Shown: positions 1 through 7,100 of the stretch, piece after piece | Layout: every line of letters begins with the position of its first letter | Position numbering within the stretch: position 1 is the stretch's first letter | DNA from: an uncultured Prevotella sp. | GTDB taxonomy: Bacteria; Bacteroidota; Bacteroidia; Bacteroidales; Bacteroidaceae | Assembly: GCA_900556465.1 (NCBI GenBank) | Contig: USPK01000026.1 | Location: forward strand, 1-22,875 | Direction: 5' to 3' | DNA length: 22,875 nt | Notes under the pieces: generated by a model | Seen by the model: the letters and a program-made list of their open reading frames with translations, nothing else | What the model was told of the DNA's origin: nothing | The model's database searches: none | Translations under genes and position numbers: made by a program

Positions 1-1912
1 TGGACGACGGGCCCGGGCCGTAGAGGCGCTCGATGAGGTCCGGCCGACTCATGCGGCGCAGTTCGGACATGATTTTCCCTCGCTCCTCGGGCTTGTACCA
101 GAAGAAGAACATGCGTTGGCGCAACTTTTCCTGCGGGGTGCGCGCCGACGGCACGGGGGCGAGGGTGTAGGGGTGATAACCGGAGTACCACGTTTCCGTA
201 CTGACCGTCATCGGCGTCGGGGTGAAGTCCTGCACTTGCTCTAAGTGGAAGTCGAGGTCCTTAGTGATGGCTGCCAGCTCGGCCATGTCCTCTTCCGTGC
301 AGCCCGGGTGGCTGCTGATGAAGTACGGGATGAGCTGCTGGTGCAAGCCGGCCTCGCGATTGATGCGGTCGAAGATGGCCTTGAATTCGTAGAACTGTTG
401 GAACGGGGGCTTGCGCATGAGTTGCAGGACGCGGTCGCTGGTGTGCTCGGGGGCAACCTTGAGGCGGCCGGATACGTGGCGCGTGATGAGTTCGTGGGTG
501 TAGGCCCGGGCGGCCTGGTTCAGCCGTTCGTCCCGGTAGTGGTGGAGCAGGAGGTCGTAGCGCACGCCGCTGCCGATGAAGCTGCGTTTGATGCCGGGCA
601 GGGCGTCAACGGCGCGATAGATGTCGAGCAGCGGCTGGTGGTCGGCCTGGAGGTTGGGGCATACGCCGGGATGGATGCACGACGGGCGCTTGCAACGCTC
701 GCACAGACTGCGGTCGCGGCCGCCCATGCCGTACATGTTGGCCGACGGGCCGCCCAGGTCGGAAAGGTAGCCCTTGAAGTCCGGCATCTGGAGAATTTGC
801 CGCACTTCGCGGAGGATGCTCTCCTTCGAGCGGCTCATGATGAATTTGCCCTGGTGGGCGGAGATGGTGCAGAAGGCGCAGCCGCCGAAGCAGCCGCGGT
901 GGAGCGTCACGGAGAATTTTATCATCTCGTAGGCCGGGATGCGTTTGCCGCGGTACTTGGGGTGGGGCTGGCGCGTGTAGGGCAGGTCGAACGAGCGGTC
1001 AATCTGCTGCGTCGTCATGGGCGGGAAGGGCGGCTCGACCACGACAAATTTCCCGTCGACTTCCTGGACGAGGCGCTGCGGGTGGAGCCGGTTGCTCTCC
1101 TCCTCGATGTGGCGGAAGTTCTCGGCATAGGCTTTCCGGTCCCGCAGGCAGACTTCGTGCGAATGGAGAAGGATGTCGTCCGGGCGCAGGCCGCCGGCGA
1201 TGTGGTCCCGTTCCTCCAGGCTCGCCGTCTGGCGCACCGGATAGCGGCGCAGCAGCTGCTGGAAGTCCGCTACGTCGGCAAAGCGCTCGGGGGCGTGGTG
1301 GAGCAACTTCTCCTCTATCAGCCGGCAGAGCGCTAAGGTTGGCAGCTCGCCCATGCCGTAGACGAGCAGGTCCGCCCCGCTGTCGCAAAGGATGGACTTA
1401 CGCAGCCGGTCCTGCCAATAATCGTAGTGGGTCAGCCGCCGTAGCGAGCCCTCTATGCCGCCTAAGACGACCGGCACGTCGGGAAACAGCGACTTCAGTA
1501 TCCGGGTATAGACGACCGTCGGATACTCGGGCCGCAGGTCGTGGCGCCCGTCCGGGCTGTACGCGTCCTCGGAGCGTAGCCGCTTGTTGGCGGTGAATTT
1601 GTTCACCATCGAGTCCATGCAGCCCGGGGCAACGGAGAAGAAGAGCCGCGGCCGACCCAGCTTCTTGAAGTCGCGGAAGTCGCCGTGCCAGTCGGGTTGC
1701 GGGACGATGGCCACGCGGTAGCCTTCCGCCTCGAGCAGGCGGCCGATGACCGCTACGCCGAACGAGGGATGGTCCACGTAGGCGTCGGCGCTGAAGAGTA
1801 TGACGTCGGCGCAGTCCCACCCGCGCAGTTCCATTTCTTTGCGGGTTGTGGGGAGCCAGTCCGTCAGCAACGGGCGGCTGGGATGGGGGGACGGAAGGGT
1901 GGAATTGGGCAT
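1..1912 (-). CDS. ygiQ: YgiQ family radical SAM protein (C-terminus cut by the window edge)
   Basis: About 637 codons are present and the frame is still open at base 1, so the stop lies outside. The N-terminal part reads LTDWLPTTRKEMELRGWD followed by DAYVDHPSFGVAVIGRLLEAEGY, the hallmark start of the YgiQ family. The radical SAM cluster motif is C341-FGG-C345-AF-C348 within LHRGCFGGCAFCTISAHQGK. Further on is DLGGPSANMYGMGG, then a second Cys-rich stretch (LCERCKRPSCIHPGVCPNL) and, near the edge, EQVQDFTPTPMTVSTETWY. These are family signatures, and only a short tail is probably missing. Members bind a 4Fe-4S cluster and S-adenosylmethionine; the physiological reaction of YgiQ is not established. 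The ATG at 1912 is the first methionine before the conserved start, but the frame remains open upstream, so the exact start is less certain. No clear TAnnTTTG box was found upstream. Confidence 0.93.
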   Translation of the reverse strand, partial: MPNSTLPSPHPSRPLLTDWLPTTRKEMELRGWDCADVILFSADAYVDHPSFGVAVIGRLLEAEGYRVAIVPQPDWHGDFRDFKKLGRPRLFFSVAPGCMDSMVNKFTANKRLRSEDAYSPDGRHDLRPEYPTVVYTRILKSLFPDVPVVLGGIEGSLRRLTHYDYWQDRLRKSILCDSGADLLVYGMGELPTLALCRLIEEKLLHHAPERFADVADFQQLLRRYPVRQTASLEERDHIAGGLRPDDILLHSHEVCLRDRKAYAENFRHIEEESNRLHPQRLVQEVDGKFVVVEPPFPPMTTQQIDRSFDLPYTRQPHPKYRGKRIPAYEMIKFSVTLHRGCFGGCAFCTISAHQGKFIMSRSKESILREVRQILQMPDFKGYLSDLGGPSANMYGMGGRDRSLCERCKRPSCIHPGVCPNLQADHQPLLDIYRAVDALPGIKRSFIGSGVRYDLLLHHYRDERLNQAARAYTHELITRHVSGRLKVAPEHTSDRVLQLMRKPPFQQFYEFKAIFDRINREAGLHQQLIPYFISSHPGCTEEDMAELAAITKDLDFHLEQVQDFTPTPMTVSTETWYSGYHPYTLAPVPSARTPQEKLRQRMFFFWYKPEERGKIMSELRRMSRPDLIERLYGPGPSS

Positions 1913-1972
1913 ATCGGGCAAAAGCGTATGAAGCAAGGCAGGCAGTGAGGGCGCTGCCCGTGAAAGACTGTT

Positions 1973-2000
1973 GTGGGAAAAAGGAGGCCGGTGGGAAAAA
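1973..2000. repeat. 10-bp direct repeat upstream of ygiQ
   Basis: GTGGGAAAAA occurs at 1973-1982 and again at 1991-2000, an 18-bp period. It lies about 60-90 bases upstream of the ygiQ start, in the 150-bp gap between ygiQ and the next gene. It could be an operator or chance; nothing else in the gap (1913-2062) is recognisable. Confidence 0.4.
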
Positions 2001-2062
2001 CGGGCGAACCAGGCCAACGGTCGCCGGCGCGTGGCCGCAGAAAAGGGGAGAGGGGGAAAGGG

Positions 2063-2374
2063 TCAAGCCTCCGCTTCGGGGTGTTCCGCATCCCACTGTG
2101 CGTAGAGGCGGAGCAAGTTGCGCAGGCCGTAGGCTTTCATCTTCTCATGATAAATCACGTCGATGCACAAATCGAGCAAGTCCTTCGTGTCCTCGGACGA
2201 GTGGGCAATCAACGAGCGGATATTCAGACGCAGCTTGTCGAGTACGGGCTCATCGACGTAGCCCGTGCTGTCCACCAGTCCGTTAAAGAGGGCGTACTTG
2301 CGGATGGTCTGCAGGTTCTCGTCCGTAATGTTCAGGTGGCGCGTGCCGCTTTCGTTGAGTTGTATGTCGTACAT
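2063..2374 (-). CDS. Hypothetical protein, 103 residues
   Basis: I do not recognise a domain. The start MYDIQLNESG at 2374 is preferred over the longer open frame because a Bacteroidota promoter box (TACATTTG) lies 30 bases upstream of this ATG and inside the longer frame. The protein is soluble-looking and mostly helical, with alternating charged and hydrophobic residues (for example EDTKDLLDLCIDVIYHEKMK) and an acidic C-terminal tail (DAEHPEAEA). There is no signal peptide or membrane segment. It is flanked by ygiQ downstream and a large secreted amidase-like protein upstream, but it has its own promoters, so the neighbours say little about its role. Start choice and coding status are well supported; function is unknown. 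Confidence 0.78.
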   Translation of the reverse strand: MYDIQLNESGTRHLNITDENLQTIRKYALFNGLVDSTGYVDEPVLDKLRLNIRSLIAHSSEDTKDLLDLCIDVIYHEKMKAYGLRNLLRLYAQWDAEHPEAEA

Positions 2375-2403
2375 GGTAGGCGATGTTAGTAGGTTTGTTT
2401 CCG

Positions 2404-2435
2404 CAAATGTAATGAAAGGCGGGCGGCAAGGCAAG
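2404..2435 (-). promoter_or_regulatory. Bacteroidota-type promoter, proximal, for the 103-residue gene
   Basis: Reading the minus strand, TACATTTG (2411 to 2404) matches the TAnnTTTG -7 box exactly. CTTG (2435 to 2432) lies 20 bases upstream as a partial -33 element. It would start transcription about 23 bases before the ATG at 2374. Confidence 0.65.
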
Positions 2436-2488
2436 GAAAGCGGCTGCTTTTCCGCGACTTGTCCGGACGGCCTCCTGGTTTCGTGCAA

Positions 2489-2519
2489 CAAATATACGGA
2501 GAAAAACCGAGAGCCGCAA
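2489..2519 (-). promoter_or_regulatory. Second, distal Bacteroidota-type promoter, overlapping a terminator
   Basis: On the minus strand TATATTTG (2496 to 2489) is an exact TAnnTTTG box with TTG (2519 to 2517) 20 bases upstream. It would give a leader of about 107 bases for the 103-residue gene. Its -33 element lies inside the stem of the terminator-like hairpin of the preceding gene. Confidence 0.5.
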
Positions 2520-2532
2520 CGTTTTGCCGGCT
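2501..2532 (-). terminator. Probable intrinsic terminator of the amidase-like gene
   Basis: Minus-strand transcript: stem AGCCG/CGGCT extended by CAA/TTG with one bulged base and a 4-base loop. It is followed within a few bases by GGTTTTTC. It begins 17 bases after the stop codon of the gene ending at 2549. Confidence 0.6.
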
Positions 2533-2548
2533 GAAAGTAGGCGCCCCG

Positions 2549-5464
2549 TCATTCCAACAGGAAGCGCACGATGGCCGCCATGGCCTGGTCGCGCACGGTG
2601 GCGTCCTCGATACACTCGAAAGGAAAGCCCATCGTCAGGACGCGGTAGCGGCGCCCCGGGTAGGCACAGCCGGCGCTCTGTCCGCCGTCGTAGGCGAAGG
2701 CGGAAAAGGCGTCGGCCGACGCCGGCGTGAGCGCGTCGGGAGCCGGTGCGCCGTAGCGCGTGGCGGAACTATGGCGGACGATGCGGAAACGCAGGTTGAG
2801 CCCGCGCACGTAACTGCTCGTGTCGCTTCGGGCCGTTCCGGCAAACTGGCAGTGTAGCATGTCGCGCAGGAAGGCCTGTTCCTCCGGCCGCTGCATGTCC
2901 GACCCGATGAACGCCCCGCTGATCAGCAGCCGCCCGCCGCCGTTCAGGTAAGCCGTGAGGCAGCTGCGTGTGTCGGCGTCAAAGGTCTTGTAGGAGTGCA
3001 AGTTGTAGGGGACGTCGCGTTGCAGGCCCGCGATGTAGTCTATCATGGCGTAGGGCGAGAGGGTTACGTAACCCTTGCGGAAGGCCTCGCCGCTGCACGA
3101 CGAGTAGGAATAGGCGCCCATCGCCGCTACGGACCGTCCGTGGAGGGCCGGGTAGTCGAACGTGTTGCCGGCAAAGATTTGCCCCTCGAGCTCGTTCCCG
3201 CTGTGGCCCCACAGGTCCTCGTCGACGTCGCCCTTGCTGTCGCGGTCGAAGTTGATTTGCCGGCCGGCGTAGGCCGCGGTCTGTCCGTAGGCCACGCCGA
3301 GGTCTTCCTCCAGGTCAAATCCGCCTTGCGTCGCCGTCTCGCGCCAGGCCGGGCCGCTCAGGCGCTCGAACCCGTTGACAATGAGGATTTGCCCCTGCGG
3401 TCGGGGCGCGCGGTAGACGCTCAGTTCCTCCGACGGGAAGCTCTCGCCACCCGCGTTCACGGCCGCTATGCGGAAGCTGTAGCGGTAGCCCGGCGAGAGC
3501 GTCACGCGGATGCGGGTGTTGTTGCCCACCAGCTGTCCGTTGTCGTAGTCGCCGTCGTTCACCCGCGTGTAGAGCACGTAGTCCGTCGCTACGGCGCTGG
3601 GCTCCAGCGGGTCGGGAGTGGGCTCCCAGGCCAGTTCCGCCGCCTCGCCGTCGGCCGTCAGCAGGGCCGAGAAGGCATGTACGGGGAGCGGCTGCACGAC
3701 GACGTCGCGTTCCCCGTGTTGCGCGTTGACGTATTGCAGGATGCCTTTATAGATGGCCCGCGACAGGAAAAACTTGAACGTGGGGTCGTGGGCAAACTTC
3801 ATGTCGGTGAAGTTCTGGTGTGAGAGGGTCTCGATGATGGCTGCCGGCACGTCGGGAACGCGCGTCTCACCGTAGTTGCGGTCCCAGCGCTCGCGCTGCG
3901 TCCACGTGGTCCGGAAGGTGTGCGAAAGGTCGCGCACCATGCTGGACTTTATCAGGCAGACCAGGTCGGACGAGGCGTTGCGCGACAGACCGGAGACGTA
4001 CTCATGGTTGCCGAATCCGTCGACGGTGGTACAGATGCCCAGCGTCCCGTAAACGCTCTGGTCGCTGCGCACCCCGGCGTCGCTGTGAACGGCCAAGGCC
4101 AGCTCGAACGGAACGCCGCGGCCCTGCGTGCCGGGCATATAGCAGCTGCCGCCACCCAGGAAGTTGAGCAGATAGGAACGGCTGCGGATGTCGTCGTTAT
4201 AGTCGTTGTCGCCCCCGTCCTTATTGAACAGCGTGTCGGGCAAGCCGCACCACTGCGCGTAGTAGCGGGAGCCTTCGAGGAAGCGTGGGAAACCGCTGGT
4301 CCCGGCCTGGCCGCGCTCCGACTGGCCCACGCCGCCGCCGAAGCGCACGCCGTCGGCGGTGACGACTCCGCGGTAGTCGCTCTCGTTGGTCAGTACCACG
4401 CGCCCTTCGCGGTGGCTGCCTTCGTCGAAGGCAAAGGTGCCGAGGTAGACCCACGTGCTCCCGCCCATGCGCTGGTTGACGCGGAACTGCGTGCGCCCGC
4501 CCTTGTGGTAGACGGTGTAGTGCGCGTCGGGCACGCTGTTGGGCCGCGTCACGTAGGACACGTAGACGGCGTAGCGGCCTGCCCGGGGAATGTCCGGCAT
4601 CCATTCGGCGGTGGACTGGTGCGTGCGCCGCGACGTGGCGCCTACTTCGCGGGCCGAGCCGCTGGCAAAGGGGGCCGCGGCGTCGTCGAGCAGGCCCGCG
4701 GGGGCCGCAAATCCGGCCGAGGCCGTTACCGTGCGCCACGCGTTGTCGCCGTGCTGCGTCTCGCTGTACTGGCCCTGCCGCTGCGGCGCGTCGTTGTCGA
4801 CGACCGCCTCAAAGGGCTGCGGGTCGCGTTCGCGGGCGCTGGCCACGACGGCCCCGGCCTTTTCGAGCATCGGGATAAGGAAGGGATTGACGAACGACTG
4901 CGTGAGCAGGTCTTCGCACGTGCAGAAGAGCGTGGGGCGTTGCCACGTCCATTTTCCGTTACGGTAGTAGCGGCCGTGGCTTGGGGTGACCATGAGGTGG
5001 GCCCCTTCCAGGCCCTTCGTCACCCGGTAGGGACGCGAGGCATTCTTCACCCAGGGCTGGCCGGTGTATCGGATTTTTCCCCACAACCGGCTGCGGTCCT
5101 CCTTCTCCTCGCGCAGCAGGTTGGGGACGAGTTCCTCGATGGGCGTCTCGTATTTGCCGTAGACCACCACCCGGTAGCGCCGGTACGCCTTGGGGAGCAG
5201 GCGCGACAGTCGGGCATAGATTTGCCCGACGCTCTCGGACGTGAACGGCTGGCCGTAGAAGGGTTCGTTGGGATAGAGGCGCAGCGTTTTGGCCTCTTGG
5301 TCTATGTGCACTTCGTCGAGGCGGTAAGGGTCGTGGGGTACGTAGCCGTCCAGGTGGTATTGCCGGAAGAAGTCCTGCAATGTTTCGCGGAGCGACGCGG
5401 CCGACTGGGCCATGCCGGCCGTGCCGGCTATCAGGAATAAGGCAAGGGTAAGGAGGTGTTTCAT
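2549..5464 (-). CDS. Secreted N-acetylmuramoyl-L-alanine amidase-fold protein with an inserted golvesin-type domain and FnIII domain
   Basis: A protein of 971 residues with a signal peptide (MKHLLTLALFLIAGTAGMAQ), hence exported. The residues expected of a zinc amidase (Amidase_3 fold) are all present: H163 in TPSHGRYY, E184 in CEDLLTQ, H460 in ALAVHSDAG and the catalytic-type E545 in AAIIETLSHQNF. Between E184 and H460 lies about 160 residues resembling a golvesin C-terminal/xanthan-lyase-type carbohydrate-binding domain (AEWMPDIPRAGRYAVYVSYV, then DEGSHREGRVVLTN and ADGVRFGGG). The amidase fold is therefore interrupted by an insertion. Residues about 600-690 look like fibronectin type III. 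The last 270 residues, starting ILIVNGFERLSG, are a glutamine-amidotransferase-like or unknown domain. It probably cleaves or binds peptidoglycan; the substrate is inferred. It lies 84 bases downstream of the acyltransferase gene without a recognisable promoter. Confidence 0.85.
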   Translation of the reverse strand: MKHLLTLALFLIAGTAGMAQSAASLRETLQDFFRQYHLDGYVPHDPYRLDEVHIDQEAKTLRLYPNEPFYGQPFTSESVGQIYARLSRLLPKAYRRYRVVVYGKYETPIEELVPNLLREEKEDRSRLWGKIRYTGQPWVKNASRPYRVTKGLEGAHLMVTPSHGRYYRNGKWTWQRPTLFCTCEDLLTQSFVNPFLIPMLEKAGAVVASARERDPQPFEAVVDNDAPQRQGQYSETQHGDNAWRTVTASAGFAAPAGLLDDAAAPFASGSAREVGATSRRTHQSTAEWMPDIPRAGRYAVYVSYVTRPNSVPDAHYTVYHKGGRTQFRVNQRMGGSTWVYLGTFAFDEGSHREGRVVLTNESDYRGVVTADGVRFGGGVGQSERGQAGTSGFPRFLEGSRYYAQWCGLPDTLFNKDGGDNDYNDDIRSRSYLLNFLGGGSCYMPGTQGRGVPFELALAVHSDAGVRSDQSVYGTLGICTTVDGFGNHEYVSGLSRNASSDLVCLIKSSMVRDLSHTFRTTWTQRERWDRNYGETRVPDVPAAIIETLSHQNFTDMKFAHDPTFKFFLSRAIYKGILQYVNAQHGERDVVVQPLPVHAFSALLTADGEAAELAWEPTPDPLEPSAVATDYVLYTRVNDGDYDNGQLVGNNTRIRVTLSPGYRYSFRIAAVNAGGESFPSEELSVYRAPRPQGQILIVNGFERLSGPAWRETATQGGFDLEEDLGVAYGQTAAYAGRQINFDRDSKGDVDEDLWGHSGNELEGQIFAGNTFDYPALHGRSVAAMGAYSYSSCSGEAFRKGYVTLSPYAMIDYIAGLQRDVPYNLHSYKTFDADTRSCLTAYLNGGGRLLISGAFIGSDMQRPEEQAFLRDMLHCQFAGTARSDTSSYVRGLNLRFRIVRHSSATRYGAPAPDALTPASADAFSAFAYDGGQSAGCAYPGRRYRVLTMGFPFECIEDATVRDQAMAAIVRFLLE

Positions 5465-5541
5465 GGGTGGAAAGGTTGCGGCCGGGCGGTGGCGGCGGCA
5501 GCGGAAGGGTGGGGCGCACGTCGTCGGCCTGCGGGGCAGGC

Positions 5542-5558
5542 ACGGGGATTAGCCCTCC
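5542..5558. repeat. Possible solitary, degenerate repeat unit overlapping the acyltransferase stop codon
   Basis: Read on the minus strand, GGAGGGCTAATCCCCGT matches the 17-bp consensus at 12 positions including the GGGCTAA core and the CCCGT end. The TAA of that core is the stop codon of the acyltransferase gene. There is no second unit in register, so this may be chance in GC-rich DNA. Confidence 0.3.
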
Positions 5559-6106
5559 CCTTCGACGGCAAATTTTTCGGGATGCAACCCGCGGTAGGGG
5601 CGGTAGTAGTCCATGATGACTTTCATGTCGGCCTCTACGTCGCCGCTGGGCATGAGGACTCGGGTGCAGACAATGGTTTTCCGTGAATAGTCTAAGGCAT
5701 AGAGCATGATCGGCAACGAGGCCTTGAGGGCGATGAAGTAGAAGCCGCGCTTCCAGGTGGTGACCCGCGAACGGGTGCCCTCGGGCGTGACGCCCAGCTC
5801 GAAGTGCTCGGCCGCCTGGGCCTGTTCGGCCAACTGGTCGGTCAGGTTGGTGCGGTGGCTCCGCTCTACGGGGATGCCGCCCATGCGTCGGAACATCCAG
5901 CCCAACGGGCCCACGAACCACTCTTTCTTCATCAGGAACCCCGCCGAGCGGCCTATGGCCCAGTAGTAGAGTTTGGCGATGATGAAGTCCCAGTTGCTCG
6001 TGTGCGGCGCTACGCAGATGATGCACTTGTCGTAGCGCGGCACACGGACATCCTCTTTCCATCCGAGCAGGCCGAAGTAGAGTTTATGGCAAAGTGCTTG
6101 CAGCAT
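5549..6106 (-). CDS. PlsC-like lysophospholipid acyltransferase family protein
   Basis: A protein of 185 residues with the acyltransferase signatures in order: H35-TSNW-D40 (the HX4D catalytic pair), GGIPVERS around 76-83 (acceptor-binding motif with Arg) and PEGTRS at 109-114. This family transfers acyl groups from acyl-CoA or acyl-ACP to glycerol-phosphate or related lipids at the inner face of the cytoplasmic membrane. The exact acceptor cannot be told from sequence. It is shorter than classical PlsC and lacks an obvious N-terminal membrane helix, as in a small Bacteroidales subfamily. The start at 6106 (MLQALCHKLYF) was chosen over the upstream in-frame methionine because the extra 25 residues are basic and overlap a hairpin. 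The stop TAA lies within a motif resembling the window's intergenic repeat unit (5542-5558). Confidence 0.85.
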   Translation of the reverse strand: MLQALCHKLYFGLLGWKEDVRVPRYDKCIICVAPHTSNWDFIIAKLYYWAIGRSAGFLMKKEWFVGPLGWMFRRMGGIPVERSHRTNLTDQLAEQAQAAEHFELGVTPEGTRSRVTTWKRGFYFIALKASLPIMLYALDYSRKTIVCTRVLMPSGDVEADMKVIMDYYRPYRGLHPEKFAVEGEG

Positions 6107-6126
6107 GGGCGGGGATTTAAGTGCAT

Positions 6127-6155
6127 GGCCAGGCGGAAGGGATTTCCGTCTGGCC
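6127..6155. other. Hairpin between the 87-residue gene and the acyltransferase gene
   Basis: GGCCAGGCGGAA and TTTCCGTCTGGCC form a 12-13 base-pair stem (one G-T wobble) with a 4-base loop. There is no T-run after it on either strand, so it could be a weak terminator, attenuator or processing site in the leftward transcript. Confidence 0.45.
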
Positions 6156-6186
6156 CGCAAGTTTTGGAAACGGCCGGACAAGGCTG

Positions 6187-6450
6187 TCAGGCTTTGGCAA
6201 TACGTTCGCTCAGGTCGTTGACCTTTTCCGTAAATTCCTGGCGGAACTTCTGGAAGAAGAGGCGTTCCTTTCCCTTTTCGCAGTGACTGATGCGGCTGTT
6301 GAAGTCTTGGAGCAGCTCCAGGGTCTCAGACATGAGGGCGTCCAGCTTTTCGCGGTCAGCGCCCTGGCAAAGGCTGAGGGCTACGCAGTCACTCAGGAGC
6401 TGACTGCACACAAAGTTGATGCTTTTTTTCAGTTGTCTTCTGTTGGCCAT
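6187..6450 (-). CDS. Hypothetical protein, 87 residues, probably conserved in Bacteroidales
   Basis: The start MANRRQLKKSINFVC at 6450 is preferred to an upstream methionine (6489), which would lie inside the intergenic repeat array. The protein is soluble and almost entirely helical, with a basic N-terminus and heptad-like spacing in KLDALMSETLELLQDFNSRI and QEFTEKVNDLSERI, suggesting a short coiled coil. It carries four cysteines (C15, C22, C28 and C57) that do not form a recognised metal motif. I recall similar small proteins starting MANRRELKK in gut Bacteroidales but know no function. It is read in the same direction as korC but separated from it by the repeat array and 102 bases, so cotranscription is uncertain. 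Confidence 0.75.
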   Translation of the reverse strand: MANRRQLKKSINFVCSQLLSDCVALSLCQGADREKLDALMSETLELLQDFNSRISHCEKGKERLFFQKFRQEFTEKVNDLSERIAKA

Positions 6451-6487
6451 GATAGTATGGGTTGTTATGAGGTTTATTTCTCGAATC

Positions 6488-6546
6488 ACGGGCCTTAGCC
6501 CCGTGGCGACGGGGCTAAGGCTCGTAGCGACGGGGATAGGGCCCGT
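6488..6546. repeat. Repeat array A: three 17-bp units, 21-bp period
   Basis: Units: ACGGGCCTTAGCCCCGT (6488-6504, inverted), ACGGGGCTAAGGCTCGT (6509-6525, direct) and ACGGGGATAGGGCCCGT (6530-6546, direct). The linkers are GGCG and AGCG. Units 1 and 2 face each other and can form a 17-bp stem with one mismatch and a 4-base loop. The array starts 6 bases after the korC stop codon. Confidence 0.9.
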
Positions 6547-6552
6547 GGCCGT

Positions 6553-7095
6553 TCACTCTTTGACGATGAGATCCATGCCTTTGATGATGGCCTGCTCGTT
6601 CATGGGAAGCAGGTCGTGGTGACGGGCCGGGAGCGTCTTGTGCAGGGCCTTCATCACGCTTTCCAGGGAGACGATGGGGTGGACCTTGAGCAGTCCGCCG
6701 AGAATGAACATGTTGAAGCACTTCATCATTTTCAGTTCGGCCGCGGTCTCCATGGCGGCGGTGTGGTAAATGTTGATGTCGTCACGGGTCGGCTTGTCGA
6801 GGATGCCGAAACTGTCGTAGATGAGCGTGCCGCCGGGCTTGACTTTCGGCTGAAACTTGTCGAGCGACGGCTGGTTGAGCAGGATGGCGGCGTCGTAGCG
6901 GCTGAGGATGGGCGACGAGATGGGCTCGTCGCTGACAATGACCGTGACGTTGGCCGTACCGCCGCGCTGTTCGGGGCCATAGGCCGGCATCCAAGTGACT
7001 TCTTTCCCTTCCATAAGGCCGGCGTAGGCCAGAATCTTGCCCATAGAGAGCACGCCCTGTCCGCCAAAGCCGGAGATGATGATTTCTAATTTCAT
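6553..7095 (-). CDS. korC: 2-oxoacid:ferredoxin oxidoreductase, gamma subunit
   Basis: A protein of 180 residues starting MKLEIIISGFGGQGVLSMGK; GFGGQG at 9-14 is the signature of the gamma (POR) domain of 2-oxoacid oxidoreductases. AYGPEQRGGTANVTVIVSD follows, also characteristic. The gamma subunit packs against the TPP-binding subunits and contributes to coenzyme A handling in oxidative decarboxylation of a 2-oxoacid to acyl-CoA with electrons going to ferredoxin. It begins 5 bases after the korB stop, so the two are translated from one message. It is the last gene of the kor cluster; a repeat array begins 6 bases past its stop. The substrate may be 2-oxoglutarate or branched-chain 2-oxoacids, as this subunit type is annotated both ways. 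Confidence 0.93.
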   Translation of the reverse strand: MKLEIIISGFGGQGVLSMGKILAYAGLMEGKEVTWMPAYGPEQRGGTANVTVIVSDEPISSPILSRYDAAILLNQPSLDKFQPKVKPGGTLIYDSFGILDKPTRDDINIYHTAAMETAAELKMMKCFNMFILGGLLKVHPIVSLESVMKALHKTLPARHHDLLPMNEQAIIKGMDLIVKE

Positions 7096-7100
7096 GTGGC

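Noticed and set aside
245..1336. 363-codon plus-strand frame over ygiQ
   Set aside because: The minus strand encodes the diagnostic radical SAM motif and YgiQ signatures across the same bases.
3920..5440. 506-codon open frame opposite the amidase-like gene
   Set aside because: Antisense shadow; the Val/Ala/Gly/Arg-rich translation has no motif, whereas the minus-strand frame has a signal peptide and catalytic residues.
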